Shown here in pieces: positions 9,571 through 17,943 of a stretch of 64,000 nucleotides of DNA. Source of the DNA: Thermonema rossianum DSM 10300 (GTDB lineage Bacteria; Bacteroidota; Bacteroidia; Cytophagales; Thermonemataceae); NCBI RefSeq assembly GCF_000426825.1, contig NZ_KE384579.1, positions 264,877-328,876 on the forward strand, in the 5' to 3' direction. How positions within the stretch are numbered: the first letter of the stretch is position 1; each line of letters starts with the position of its first letter. The notes below the pieces were generated by a model. That model ran no database searches. It was given only the letters and a program-made list of their open reading frames with translations, and had not been told where the DNA came from. A program made the position numbers and the translations under genes.

Positions 9571-9607
9571 AAAAACAGGGAGGCCTCGAAGAAACATCCC
9601 TGTTTTT
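9571..9607 (-). terminator. Rho-independent terminator after the first chemoreceptor
   Basis: An 11-bp perfect inverted repeat, AAAAACAGGGA (9571-9581) and TCCCTGTTTTT (9597-9607), with a 15-base loop. It lies 25 bases past the stop of the 1078-residue receptor. Read on the minus strand the hairpin ends in a U-rich tract. It separates this receptor from the downstream receptor-che operon. Confidence 0.75.
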
Positions 9608-9631
9608 ATGCATTTTTTCTGCTAAAAGTAT

Positions 9632-12600
9632 TTATAGTTGAAACTTTTGTGCATTCTCTTTCAACTTAATAGAAATGGTTTGTAAGCGATCCCCGGTTTT
9701 GGCTACCTCTTCCATTTGACGGTTGAGTTGCAAGCTGGCACGGGCTACCTCTTGGGTGCCTGCGGCTGTTTCTTCCGATACGACCACTATTTTTTCGATG
9801 TTGCGCACCACTACATGCAGGTCTTCTTCTTGCCGGCGGGTAGCCTCTACTATCTCGGCGGCAAGGCCAAGTGTTTCGCGGCTCGATTCATTGATTTGGC
9901 TAAAGGCATGTGAGGCTTCTTCCGTGGACTTTATCCCTGCTTTCACGTTGTCGCGCATGCTTTCTATGGCTTCGGTGGCAGCCACAGTATCTTTTTGCAC
10001 TTTGCGTACGACGTCTTCTATGTCATCGGCTGACTGCTTGGACTGCTCGGCCAGCTTGCGTATTTCCTCTGCCACTACGGCGAATCCACGTCCTGCTTCG
10101 CCGGCACGCGCCGCTTCAATGGCCGCATTGAGCGCCAGCAGGTTGGTTTGAAAAGCGATATCGGTGATGACACGCAGCGTCTTTGATATCTCTTCGGAGC
10201 GTTGGGTGAGTGTTTCTATGGTCATGGCCGTTTGGTCTGCCGAGGTGTTGATGGCTTCCATATTTTTGACCAAGGTATTGATGACGGCAATCCCTTGGTT
10301 GCAGTTGTCTTGGCCTGTTTGGGCTACCCGGTTGATAAACTCTGCTTTGCTGCGCATTTGGTTGGCAGAAGATAAAATGCTTTCTATGAGCTTCGATACC
10401 TCATCGGTACGGCGTACCTGGTCTTCGGCCCCCTCAGACATCTGGGTGATGGCACTGGTCGTTGACTCCAGTTGTTGTTTCATGCGGGTGGCTTTGTCGA
10501 GCATGTCTATAGAAGAGCCCTCGATGACCAAGGTGTGCATTTGAATATTTTTGATGAGGTCATAGGTGTTTTGAATAGCCGCATTGAGCGAGGCCGCCAT
10601 TTCGGCCAATACACCCTTGGCATTGCCTTCATACCGCACATTGAGCTTCCCTTCTGCAACTTGCTTGAGCACCTCTTTGATTTCTATTACCGGCCGGCTG
10701 ATGCTGTCGAGCAGGTAATTGATGTTATTGGCCAATTCAAGCCATACGCCTTGTAAAGTTTCTGTTTGAAGGCGCTCATCCAGTTTGCCTTCGTGGCCGG
10801 CAAGACGCATCACGCGTCCTACCTCAGCCAATATATTGGAAAGCGTGCGCTGCAGATTGAGGTTGGCTTGTGCCATTTTCTGCAGCTCATCGTCCAATTC
10901 ACCAATATTCAGCTCGAAGTTGACGTTCAGATTGCCATGGCTGATGGCCGTGAGGAAGTTTTGTGTGGCAAGCAATGCTTCTTGGAAGCCGGTGATGTCC
11001 TTGCCTATTTTGATGATTTTGGCTATTTCGCCTTTTTCGTCATACACAGGCGCATAGCTGGCATCAATCCACAGAACTTTGCCGTTTTTAGCTTGCCGCT
11101 TTACTTTTTTGGATATGGCACGCCCCGACTTTACCTGCTGCCACAGCTCCATAAAGGCTTTTTTCTCTTCCTCGAAGGGAATCAAATCGAAGTAGGAGGT
11201 GTGGCGCAGCTCTTCTATGGTATAGCCGGTGATGCGAAGAAACAGCGGGTTGGCATCTACGATTTTTCCATTCAAATCGAAAGTAACGAAAATATTGCTT
11301 TGGTTGATGGCATTCAGCTGTGATTGCATTTCGGACTGCGAGCGTTCCAGCTCTTTGTACAGCTCAGCCTCTTTCTCGCGCACAGCCGTAAGTTCCTCTA
11401 TGTTTTGGCGCAGCTCTTCTTCTTGGGCTTGTAGTAGTTCTGCTTTTTCCTGGCTTTCTTGCAGCAGCCGCTTGATTTCAGCCTCTTGGCGGAAGCGGTC
11501 GGTTACATCGCGCGAAAAGACAGACACACCGATGATTTCTTTGTCCTGGTAAATGGGGTTGATGTGATACTCACGGTAGTGCTTGTTCCCCTCTACAATA
11601 CTTTCCATGATGAACTGCAGGCGCTCGCCTTGCAGGGCACGGTCGTAGTAGTTTTTCCATTCGTCTTTATGTTCGCCCAAGAAGTCAAGTACACAAGCGC
11701 CTTCTTGCATGCCTTCGTAAGGGGTTCCTCTGTAGCGTTTTTTTATTGCATCATTCATCAAAATTACACGGTACTCCCTGTCTAATAGTGTAATAGAGTC
11801 ATCGGTGCTGTTAAAGAGGGCTTCGAAGTGGGCACGCTGACGTGCCAACTCTTTCTCTTGTTCTTTGGCTTTGGCAAGGGCTTTCTTGAGCACTTCCTCC
11901 TTTTGCTTGAGCAAGTCGTTTTGCCTCTCCAGTTCCAGCTGCTTGCTTGCCAGCACTTCTTGTGTGGTCTTGAGTTCTTCTATGTTTTGCTGCAACTGCT
12001 CTTCGCGTTGCTGCAGCTCTTTGTTCTTTTCGCGCAGGGCACTGTTCATGCGCTCGCGTGCCGTAACATCCTGAAAGACGCCGCGCAGTTGTATTACCTT
12101 GCCTTGCTTGGTTTGAGAAGGGGAAAGCGTAGAACTCAGATACATGTTGTCGCCCCCTTGCCGTATGGCTTTGAAAGTGAGGGTGCTGGATTTCTTTTTT
12201 GATTTTTTGGCTATGGCATCCTCTATATGCTCCCGGAAGGCTTGGTGGTAGTCTGTGTGTACGAACTTATCCAGCCACTGTTGAAGGGGCAGCCGGTATC
12301 CTTGTTGTTCGCGTGCGTCGGTGCGCAGCATGTCGAAAACACCGTCGCTCAGCTGCATTTCTTGTTTTTCCGTATCGAAAAACCAGGTAGCCATTTTGGC
12401 AACCTTGAAGGCTGCCCGCATATCTTCGCGCAGCTTCAATAAGCTTTCTTCAAGCTGTTTGCGCTCTTGGGCATCACGGATATGAAAAATATAGCTGCCT
12501 TGGCTTTCCAGATAGGAACCGCGCAGGATTACGCTGTGAAGTGTGTTGCCAAGGTGCAGGTCATACTCCATACCGGTGCGTAGTGGGGCTTGAAATTTCT

Positions 12601-12868
12601 GGTAGAAGTCGGCGATGGAACTGTAATTGCCCCCCAGCAATTGTAAGAATTGTTCGGCGCTAATATTTTTCCCTTGTAAAAAATCATCTATTGTAGCATT
12701 TTTAAAAACAAGCTTTCCTTCTTGGTCGAAGACAAGAATACCTTCCAACGAATTCTCTGCAATGAGTTGCCATAAGCTGCAATCGGCTTGTTCGCCTGCA
12801 GGCGGCGTGTTGTTTTTCCGTTTGGAAGGAATCAAGCGGTCACGTTTAATTTCTTTTCCTGATGCCAT
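9632..12868 (-). CDS. Large soluble multi-PAS methyl-accepting chemotaxis protein
   Basis: 1078 residues with no membrane segment. Four PAS-type domains are visible at about 24-130, 155-270, 350-460 and 525-635. The second and third are separated by an extended coiled coil (275-345), and another coiled coil lies at 465-525. A HAMP-like stretch (640-780) leads to the MCP domain, whose tip starts near residue 901 ([20 protein letters not shown]) and whose descending helix is complete. Cytoplasmic PAS receptors commonly sense redox state or internal metabolites. The adjacent methionine sulfoxide reductase 54 bases upstream fits a redox link, but that is inference. It is a close paralogue of the interrupted receptor downstream. 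Confidence 0.92.
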   Translation of the reverse strand: MASGKEIKRDRLIPSKRKNNTPPAGEQADCSLWQLIAENSLEGILVFDQEGKLVFKNATIDDFLQGKNISAEQFLQLLGGNYSSIADFYQKFQAPLRTGMEYDLHLGNTLHSVILRGSYLESQGSYIFHIRDAQERKQLEESLLKLREDMRAAFKVAKMATWFFDTEKQEMQLSDGVFDMLRTDAREQQGYRLPLQQWLDKFVHTDYHQAFREHIEDAIAKKSKKKSSTLTFKAIRQGGDNMYLSSTLSPSQTKQGKVIQLRGVFQDVTARERMNSALREKNKELQQREEQLQQNIEELKTTQEVLASKQLELERQNDLLKQKEEVLKKALAKAKEQEKELARQRAHFEALFNSTDDSITLLDREYRVILMNDAIKKRYRGTPYEGMQEGACVLDFLGEHKDEWKNYYDRALQGERLQFIMESIVEGNKHYREYHINPIYQDKEIIGVSVFSRDVTDRFRQEAEIKRLLQESQEKAELLQAQEEELRQNIEELTAVREKEAELYKELERSQSEMQSQLNAINQSNIFVTFDLNGKIVDANPLFLRITGYTIEELRHTSYFDLIPFEEEKKAFMELWQQVKSGRAISKKVKRQAKNGKVLWIDASYAPVYDEKGEIAKIIKIGKDITGFQEALLATQNFLTAISHGNLNVNFELNIGELDDELQKMAQANLNLQRTLSNILAEVGRVMRLAGHEGKLDERLQTETLQGVWLELANNINYLLDSISRPVIEIKEVLKQVAEGKLNVRYEGNAKGVLAEMAASLNAAIQNTYDLIKNIQMHTLVIEGSSIDMLDKATRMKQQLESTTSAITQMSEGAEDQVRRTDEVSKLIESILSSANQMRSKAEFINRVAQTGQDNCNQGIAVINTLVKNMEAINTSADQTAMTIETLTQRSEEISKTLRVITDIAFQTNLLALNAAIEAARAGEAGRGFAVVAEEIRKLAEQSKQSADDIEDVVRKVQKDTVAATEAIESMRDNVKAGIKSTEEASHAFSQINESSRETLGLAAEIVEATRRQEEDLHVVVRNIEKIVVVSEETAAGTQEVARASLQLNRQMEEVAKTGDRLQTISIKLKENAQKFQL

Positions 12869-12922
12869 AACCGGTGGGGTTTAAATGTTCTTTTTGTTGG
12901 TTTTCAAATGGATAGGGTAGCT

Positions 12923-13576
12923 TTAGTATTTGATTTTTTCGGAAAATATTTTTTTGATTTTTTCTACTTTGGGTTTTACCACAAAGGTGCAATAAGGTTG
13001 TGCCGCATTGTTGTTGTAGTAGTTTTGGTGATAGTCTTCTGCAGGATAAAAGGTAGTAAAAGGTTTGAGCTCTGTCACGATTGGGTCATTGAATATTTTG
13101 CTTTCTTCCAACCTTTGTATGAAATGCTCCGCTATTTTCTTTTGCTCTTCGTTGTGATACAGAATAATGGATCGATACTGAGTGCCTACGTCAGCGCCTT
13201 GACGGTTAAGTGTGGTGGGGTCGTGGGCTGTGAAAAACACTTCCAGCAATTCCTGATAAGAAATCTGCCGGGGGTCGTAATATATCTGACACACTTCGGC
13301 ATGACCGGTAGTGCCGCTGCATACCTCCTTGTAAGTGGGGTTGGGCTTGTGTCCGCCTGCATAGCCCGATACCACTTTTTCGACACCTTTGATGCGCTGA
13401 AAGACAGCTTCTATACACCAAAAGCATCCACCGCCAAAGGTGGCTATTTCCAAATGTGTGTTTTCCCGGCTCATAGTTGAAGTGTTTTGTTTTTGTGCAG
13501 GGGTTTGCCCGCAGGCAGCCCCTATAATCAAAGATAAAAAATAAAGTAGAATCGGTTTTTTGTTGAAAGGCATCAT
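12923..13576 (-). CDS. msrA: Exported peptide methionine sulfoxide reductase MsrA
   Basis: 217 residues. A hydrophobic signal (about 8-20) ends in GAAC, a plausible but weak lipobox with C22 as the lipidated residue. A polar spacer follows, then the MsrA domain with the catalytic GCFWC motif (C51, C54), [18 protein letters not shown] and the usual GTQYRS block. MsrA reduces methionine-S-sulfoxide in oxidised proteins; this one should act in the periplasm or on the membrane surface. It lies 54 bases upstream of the large chemoreceptor in the same direction, with no terminator between, so co-transcription is likely. The divergent CPBP gene begins 99 bases away. Confidence 0.93.
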   Translation of the reverse strand: MMPFNKKPILLYFLSLIIGAACGQTPAQKQNTSTMSRENTHLEIATFGGGCFWCIEAVFQRIKGVEKVVSGYAGGHKPNPTYKEVCSGTTGHAEVCQIYYDPRQISYQELLEVFFTAHDPTTLNRQGADVGTQYRSIILYHNEEQKKIAEHFIQRLEESKIFNDPIVTELKPFTTFYPAEDYHQNYYNNNAAQPYCTFVVKPKVEKIKKIFSEKIKY

Positions 13577-13618
13577 TTTTTTGCTTTTTTATTCAAAACA
13601 GCCTGCCGGAAACAAAAG

Positions 13619-13650
13619 TTTGCCGGCTAAGTTCCGCCTTCGTAACTTTG
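13619..13650 (+). promoter_or_regulatory. Bacteroidota-type promoter for the CPBP protease gene
   Basis: TTTG at 13619-13622, a 20-base spacer, then TAACTTTG at 13643-13650. This matches the Bacteroidota consensus TTTG-N19/20-TAnnTTTG in every defined position. The ATG of the CPBP gene follows at 13676, giving a short leader. Confidence 0.65.
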
Positions 13651-13675
13651 GCAGCTGTCTAAAAGATGAATACTT

Positions 13676-14362
13676 ATGCCTGTTTTTGATTATGCTATAG
13701 CCGTCTTGACCTTGGGTTTTATTGCTTATTTTTTCCTTAGTTTTTCGCCTGCTGTGCTTGAGCGCTGGCGTGCAAGAGGCGAAAGGGCATATGCCTATTA
13801 TTTGGTGTTGTATCAGCGCTATATGGGCGTGCTGTGTTTGGGGGTGCTGCCGGCAGCAGGCTTGTGGTTTCTGAACAAGAGCCCGCTGGACTATGGTTTT
13901 CAATCGGGCATGACAGCCTATGACTTCATGTGGATTGGCGGCACTGCCTTGCTTATTTTGCCCATCAATTACTTCAATGCTCGCAAGCCCGATAATTTGG
14001 CTATGTACCCTCAAATCAGACTCAAAGAGTGGAGTTGGGCGGTCGTGTTGCATAATGCCATGAGCTGGGCTGCTTATCTGCTTGCTTATGAGTGGCTGTT
14101 TCGCGGGCTTTTCTTGATGAGTGCTGCCGCAGTATTGCCCATGTGGACGGCCATTTTGCTTACCACTTCTTTGTATGCCATCGCTCATATTCCCAAAGGA
14201 CTCAAAGAAACGGTGGGGGCAATGCCCCTGGGCGTGCTCTTGGGCTACCTTACGTTGCAAACACACACCCTGTGGATTGCCTGGGGCATACATGTGGTGC
14301 TGGCATTGAGTAACTCTTATCTGTCTTTGTATTATCAGCCGGACATGCGCCTTAAACGGTGA
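13676..14362 (+). CDS. CPBP-family intramembrane metalloprotease
   Basis: 228 residues, largely hydrophobic, with about six or seven membrane spans. The family motif EExxxR appears as Y138-E139-W-L-F-R143 (AYEWLFRGLF), so the first glutamate of the pair is replaced by tyrosine while the second and the arginine are kept. The two later histidine motifs are present in IAHIPKG and GIHVVLA. CPBP (CAAX-protease/bacteriocin-processing) proteins cleave substrates within the membrane; the substrate here is unknown. The altered first glutamate may mean weakened activity or a non-peptidase role. A strong promoter lies 26-57 bases upstream. A weak hairpin (14392-14408) follows the gene. Confidence 0.8.
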   Translation: MPVFDYAIAVLTLGFIAYFFLSFSPAVLERWRARGERAYAYYLVLYQRYMGVLCLGVLPAAGLWFLNKSPLDYGFQSGMTAYDFMWIGGTALLILPINYFNARKPDNLAMYPQIRLKEWSWAVVLHNAMSWAAYLLAYEWLFRGLFLMSAAAVLPMWTAILLTTSLYAIAHIPKGLKETVGAMPLGVLLGYLTLQTHTLWIAWGIHVVLALSNSYLSLYYQPDMRLKR

Positions 14363-14440
14363 AAGTGCGTCGTTTGGCGAAAAACGTTTTGAGGGCATAA
14401 GTTGCCCTTATGCTTTTCTTTTTGTATCATAAATGAAAAA

Positions 14441-15475
14441 ATGAGTTTAACAAGAGCCCTTGTCAAGCCTGCATTTTACACTTGGGGTCTCGCTTTTTTG
14501 TTGTGTGCTTGCGCAAAAAAGAGGACAACGCCTTTGCCGGCGCTTGATTTGCAGTGTGTGGCGCCGCCCATGGACCTGCAAGGTATAGAAGCTTGTTTTG
14601 CTGAAGATATTCCATACGATACGCACCGGCTGACTACTTTCGACATTTTTCTGCCCGAAAGCAACGCCCCCACGGCATGCGTTGTGTATATACACGGTGG
14701 TGGGTTTTCGTCGGGCGATAAAAGCTGGATTTATGAAAGTGAAGAGCTGCGTGAAGATGTACGTGCATTTTTGAGGGCGGGGGTAGCCGTGGCTACCATC
14801 AACTACCGTTTACTCGAGTCGAATGAAAAAGAAGGAGTGCGCAAATGCTTAAATGATGCCAAGCGTGCTCTGCAGTTCATGCGTTATCATCACCGGGCTT
14901 TGAACTTAGACAAAGAAAAGTTCGTGCTTTGTGGCAGCTCGGCAGGTGGGGGCATTGCTCTTTGGCTGGCAACAAACGACGATTTGCAAGAAGTCAACCA
15001 TTCTGATCCTGTTTTGCGCGAGAGTAGCCGTGTAAAGGCCGCTGCTTTGTATGCTACCCAAGCAAGTTATGACATTGAAGGGCGTTGGATACATGAAGTG
15101 TTTGCCGACTTTAATTTCTCTATGACAGATTTGACCATGCTTTTGGGGACTTCCAAATTTTTTCAAGTGTATGGCGTAGGCTCGTGGGAAGAGTACCAAT
15201 CAACGGAAACCGCTTTGTATCGCACACAAGTTGACATGCTTGCTTTTTTGTCTGCCGATGACCCGCCCTTGTGGATTTACAGCACGGGCACGCCCAATGG
15301 ACCGCCGGCGAATCAAAGTGCCTTGTATCATCATCCGTTTCATGCCCGTGAAATAAAGAAGTATGCCGATGCGGCAGGAGTTAAAAACATCTGCCGTTAT
15401 GGTACGCCGCTTCTATACAGCGATGCTGATTTTCAAGACTATGTATCATTTTTATTGGCTTCTTTGAATGAGTAA
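14441..15475 (+). CDS. Lipoprotein alpha/beta-hydrolase (carboxylesterase type)
   Basis: 344 residues from the ATG at 14441, which directly precedes a lipoprotein signal ending LLCAC; an upstream TTG at 14402 would only add an unlikely leader. The oxyanion-hole motif HGGGFSSG and the nucleophile elbow GSSAGGG, with its catalytic serine, place it in the esterase/lipase branch of the alpha/beta-hydrolase fold. A candidate catalytic histidine lies in the C-terminal HHPFHAREI region. It probably hydrolyses small esters while anchored to the envelope. Neighbours give no clear pathway. The substrate is unknown. Confidence 0.8.
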   Translation: MSLTRALVKPAFYTWGLAFLLCACAKKRTTPLPALDLQCVAPPMDLQGIEACFAEDIPYDTHRLTTFDIFLPESNAPTACVVYIHGGGFSSGDKSWIYESEELREDVRAFLRAGVAVATINYRLLESNEKEGVRKCLNDAKRALQFMRYHHRALNLDKEKFVLCGSSAGGGIALWLATNDDLQEVNHSDPVLRESSRVKAAALYATQASYDIEGRWIHEVFADFNFSMTDLTMLLGTSKFFQVYGVGSWEEYQSTETALYRTQVDMLAFLSADDPPLWIYSTGTPNGPPANQSALYHHPFHAREIKKYADAAGVKNICRYGTPLLYSDADFQDYVSFLLASLNE

Positions 15476-15570
15476 CCAAGGGCAGGTGCAAAAAAATGAC
15501 GAACTTTCTGCCATCTTTTTAAATTGAAAGGCAAAAAAAAAAATCAAGCGCTAAATTTTATTGATTGACC

Positions 15571-16560
15571 ATGAGTAAAAAAATCATGCTTACCGGAGCC
15601 ACCGGTTTTATTGGCGAACGTCTGACACGCCGCCTGTTGCAACAAGGCATGGAAGTGCGGGCGCTATGCCGGAATCCCAAAAAAGCACGTATGTTGTTGC
15701 CACCGGAGGTTTCCATTGTTGAAGGCGACTTGGATGCCCCCGCTGCCCTGCAAAAAGCCATGGATGGCTGCGAGGAAGTGTATCATTTGGCCGCTTATGC
15801 CAAAGTATGGGATAAGGACCCGCAGGCTTTTTATCGTGTGAATGTGGAAGGGGCAGAGCGTGTGCTGCAAACGGCTTTGGCCTGTGGCGTGCGGCGTGTG
15901 GTGTTTACTTCCACTGCAGGTGTGTTGGGACCGTCGCCCGATGGCAAAGCCGTGGATGAATCGCAAAAGCCTGTGGTGTTATCTACTGAATATGAGCGTA
16001 CCAAAGCAGAAGCCGAGCGCATCGCACAGCATTATTTGGATAAAGGTTTGGAGATTGTCATCGTAAACCCAACGCGCGTTTTTGGACCGGGGCAACTGAA
16101 CGACAGCAACGCCGTCACCAAGTTGATTGCTCTTTACAGCAAAGGCAAGTTCCGTTTTTATCCCGGTAGTGGGCATCAGTCGGGCAATTATGTTTATGTG
16201 GAAGACGTGGTGCAAGGGCATTTGCTTGCCATGGAAAAAGGGCGCATCGGCGAGCGTTACATATTGGGCGGGCACAATGTGTCTTACCGTGAGTTCTTCG
16301 ACAAGGTGGCAGAAGTGTTAGGCAAGCGCTATCGTATGTTTCCCTTGCCTCTGTCTTTGATGATGGGCATTGCACGCTTTGAGCAGTGGAAAGCCGATAC
16401 CTGGGGGCGCCCCCCCTTGATAACCCCGCCTTTCGTGCGGAAATACCACTACGATTGGCGGGTAAGCATAGAGAAAGCGCGTCGTGAGCTGGGCTATGAA
16501 GTAACGCCCTTGGAAACAGCCATCGCCGAAACGCTCCGTTGGCTACAAGCGGCCGTTTGA
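15571..16560 (+). CDS. NAD(P)-dependent epimerase/dehydratase (extended SDR)
   Basis: 329 residues from ATG 15571; a TTG two codons upstream is less likely. The Rossmann motif GATGFIG lies at the N-terminus, followed by EGDL, and the active-site Tyr/Lys pair is in YERTKAEAE. Later motifs NPTRVFGPG and YVYVEDVV are typical of extended short-chain dehydrogenases of the dihydroflavonol-reductase/HpnA type. It should oxidise, reduce or epimerise a sugar or lipid-linked substrate, but the exact substrate cannot be read from sequence. It is convergent with the O-methyltransferase, 8 bases away. Confidence 0.85.
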   Translation: MSKKIMLTGATGFIGERLTRRLLQQGMEVRALCRNPKKARMLLPPEVSIVEGDLDAPAALQKAMDGCEEVYHLAAYAKVWDKDPQAFYRVNVEGAERVLQTALACGVRRVVFTSTAGVLGPSPDGKAVDESQKPVVLSTEYERTKAEAERIAQHYLDKGLEIVIVNPTRVFGPGQLNDSNAVTKLIALYSKGKFRFYPGSGHQSGNYVYVEDVVQGHLLAMEKGRIGERYILGGHNVSYREFFDKVAEVLGKRYRMFPLPLSLMMGIARFEQWKADTWGRPPLITPPFVRKYHYDWRVSIEKARRELGYEVTPLETAIAETLRWLQAAV

Positions 16561-16568
16561 GGCAAGGG

Positions 16569-17210
16569 CTATTTTTTGCGTATGAGATAAATGCCGTCCC
16601 GTATAGGAAGAAGTACCTTCTCTACACGCGGATCGCGACTTACATATTCGTTGAACTCCATGATGCTGCGGGTGGCCGGATCTTTGGCTTGTGAGGCATC
16701 CACCACCTTGCCACTCCACAACACATTATCGGCAAGCAGGAAGCCACCCGGACGCATCTTGGGGAGTAAAAGGTCATAGTAAAGACGGTAATTTTTTTTG
16801 TCGGCATCTATAAAAGCCAAATCGATGGAGCCGGGCAGTGTGGGAATAATATCAGCGGCATGCCCGATAAGCATTTGTATGCGGTCTTGCATATCGGCTT
16901 TTTGAAAAAAAGATTCGGCAAAACCTTTGAGTTCCTCATTGACATCAATGGTGATGAGCCGGCCGTTCTCTGCCAGTCCTTCGGCAAGGCACAGCGCCGA
17001 ATAACCGGTGTAAGTGCCAATTTCTACTATCAATTGAGGTTTTATCATGTGCGAAATCAGGCTTAACAGGCGCCCTTGCAGGTGTCCTGAAAGCATACGT
17101 GGCTTAAGCACTTTTAGGTGTGTTTGCCGGTTGAGGTCATAGAGCACTTCCGGCTCGGCAGAGCTATGCCTTTCTGCATACTCTTGAATGGCTTTTGGTA
17201 TGAAATCCAT
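16569..17210 (-). CDS. Class I SAM-dependent O-methyltransferase (caffeoyl-CoA OMT type)
   Basis: 213 residues. The SAM-binding motif is VEIGTYTGYSALCLAEGL, followed by the acidic motif (LITIDVNEE) and the family signature FIDADKKNYRLYYDLLLP with metal-binding aspartates. The C-terminal region has GGFLLADNVLWSGKV. These proteins transfer methyl groups to catechol-like hydroxyls with a divalent metal. Bacterial members are widespread and usually of unknown substrate. No cofactor or pathway partner is adjacent. The next plus-strand gene is a 57-residue unknown. Confidence 0.9.
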   Translation of the reverse strand: MDFIPKAIQEYAERHSSAEPEVLYDLNRQTHLKVLKPRMLSGHLQGRLLSLISHMIKPQLIVEIGTYTGYSALCLAEGLAENGRLITIDVNEELKGFAESFFQKADMQDRIQMLIGHAADIIPTLPGSIDLAFIDADKKNYRLYYDLLLPKMRPGGFLLADNVLWSGKVVDASQAKDPATRSIMEFNEYVSRDPRVEKVLLPIRDGIYLIRKK

Positions 17211-17303
17211 TGTGAATACTTGTTTTGCTTTTAATTTCTTGGAAAAGTGGAAAGATTTTTGTATATATTATGGAGTGTCGACTATCAAAATATTTTCAGA
17301 ATC

Positions 17304-17477
17304 ATGATTTACGTAGGAACCAAAGAAGAAAACTCCACTTTTATTGCTTTCATCTCCAAAAACAAAAAGCGACTGCAAGAAAAAGGCTTGAAATTCATCC
17401 GCAAATTCAACACGGAGCAGCAAGCCATTATGTGGGTAAATGAAAACTTCTTCGTTAATGAGAAACGGTATTTGTAA
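17304..17477 (+). CDS. Small hypothetical protein, 57 residues
   Basis: The ATG at 17304 gives a compact basic protein beginning MIYVGTKEENSTFIAF and ending NENFFVNEKRYL; longer starts exist but look like non-coding leader. The pattern of alternating hydrophobics followed by FIRKFNTEQQAIMWVNE vaguely recalls the small viroplasmin/RNase H1 N-terminal fold, but this is too weak to assign. Its end overlaps the convergent DCC gene by 23 bases. It could be a genuine small gene or a chance frame. I do not recognise it. Confidence 0.4.
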   Translation: MIYVGTKEENSTFIAFISKNKKRLQEKGLKFIRKFNTEQQAIMWVNENFFVNEKRYL

Positions 17478-17943
17478 ACTGTTCAATGTCTTTCTCTTGC
17501 AGTAAGAAACGTTTCCTGACTTCCGGGGAAGGAATCATACAGCTGTCTTTTTTGCCAAACCATCTATAGCGGTTGCGTGCAATGAGTTTGTAAACCACAT
17601 CGCGCAGGGGTGCAGGAATCAGGCGCAAGATGCCCAGTGCTTTCCACCGGCCGCCCAGTCCTTCGCCTATGCGCAAGGCAGCTGTTGAGTGGGAATATAT
17701 CTTGTCGTTGCTTAGCAATACCAAACTATCCAGGTAATCGTCCGGCAGGTGATAAGCCTTGAGCAGCTGTTTGCCCAATGCTTCCTGCAAGGGCACAAAC
17801 AAATACCGCTTTTTTTTGTCATGGCGTATGATGAAATTGACACTGCTATTGCAAAAGTTGCATACGCCATCGAAAAGCACCAGCCGTTTGTCCGCTTGCC
17901 ATAAGATACGCAGTTGTTCTTTTATCTGAGCAGGTGAATCCAT
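17455..17943 (-). CDS. DCC-family thiol-disulfide oxidoreductase (DUF393)
   Basis: 162 residues. The signature DGVCNFCNSSVNFIIRHD near residue 25 contains the D-x-x-C-x-x-C motif that names the family, followed by the typical FVPLQ and SHSTAALRIGEGLGG blocks. The function in vivo is poorly known; the CxxC pair suggests redox chemistry. The first 22 bases of the gene overlap the end of the upstream surface-protein gene, suggesting translational coupling, although no functional link is evident. It also overlaps the small convergent gene at its 3' end. Confidence 0.85.
   Translation of the reverse strand: MDSPAQIKEQLRILWQADKRLVLFDGVCNFCNSSVNFIIRHDKKKRYLFVPLQEALGKQLLKAYHLPDDYLDSLVLLSNDKIYSHSTAALRIGEGLGGRWKALGILRLIPAPLRDVVYKLIARNRYRWFGKKDSCMIPSPEVRKRFLLQEKDIEQFTNTVSH

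Noticed and set aside
13589-14398. 269-codon antisense frame over the CPBP gene
   Set aside because: The plus-strand gene has membrane helices and family motifs and a perfect promoter. The antisense product has many His/Gln and no pattern.
14402-14440. Longer TTG start for the lipoprotein esterase
   Set aside because: It would put 13 residues before a good lipoprotein signal peptide that starts at ATG 14441.
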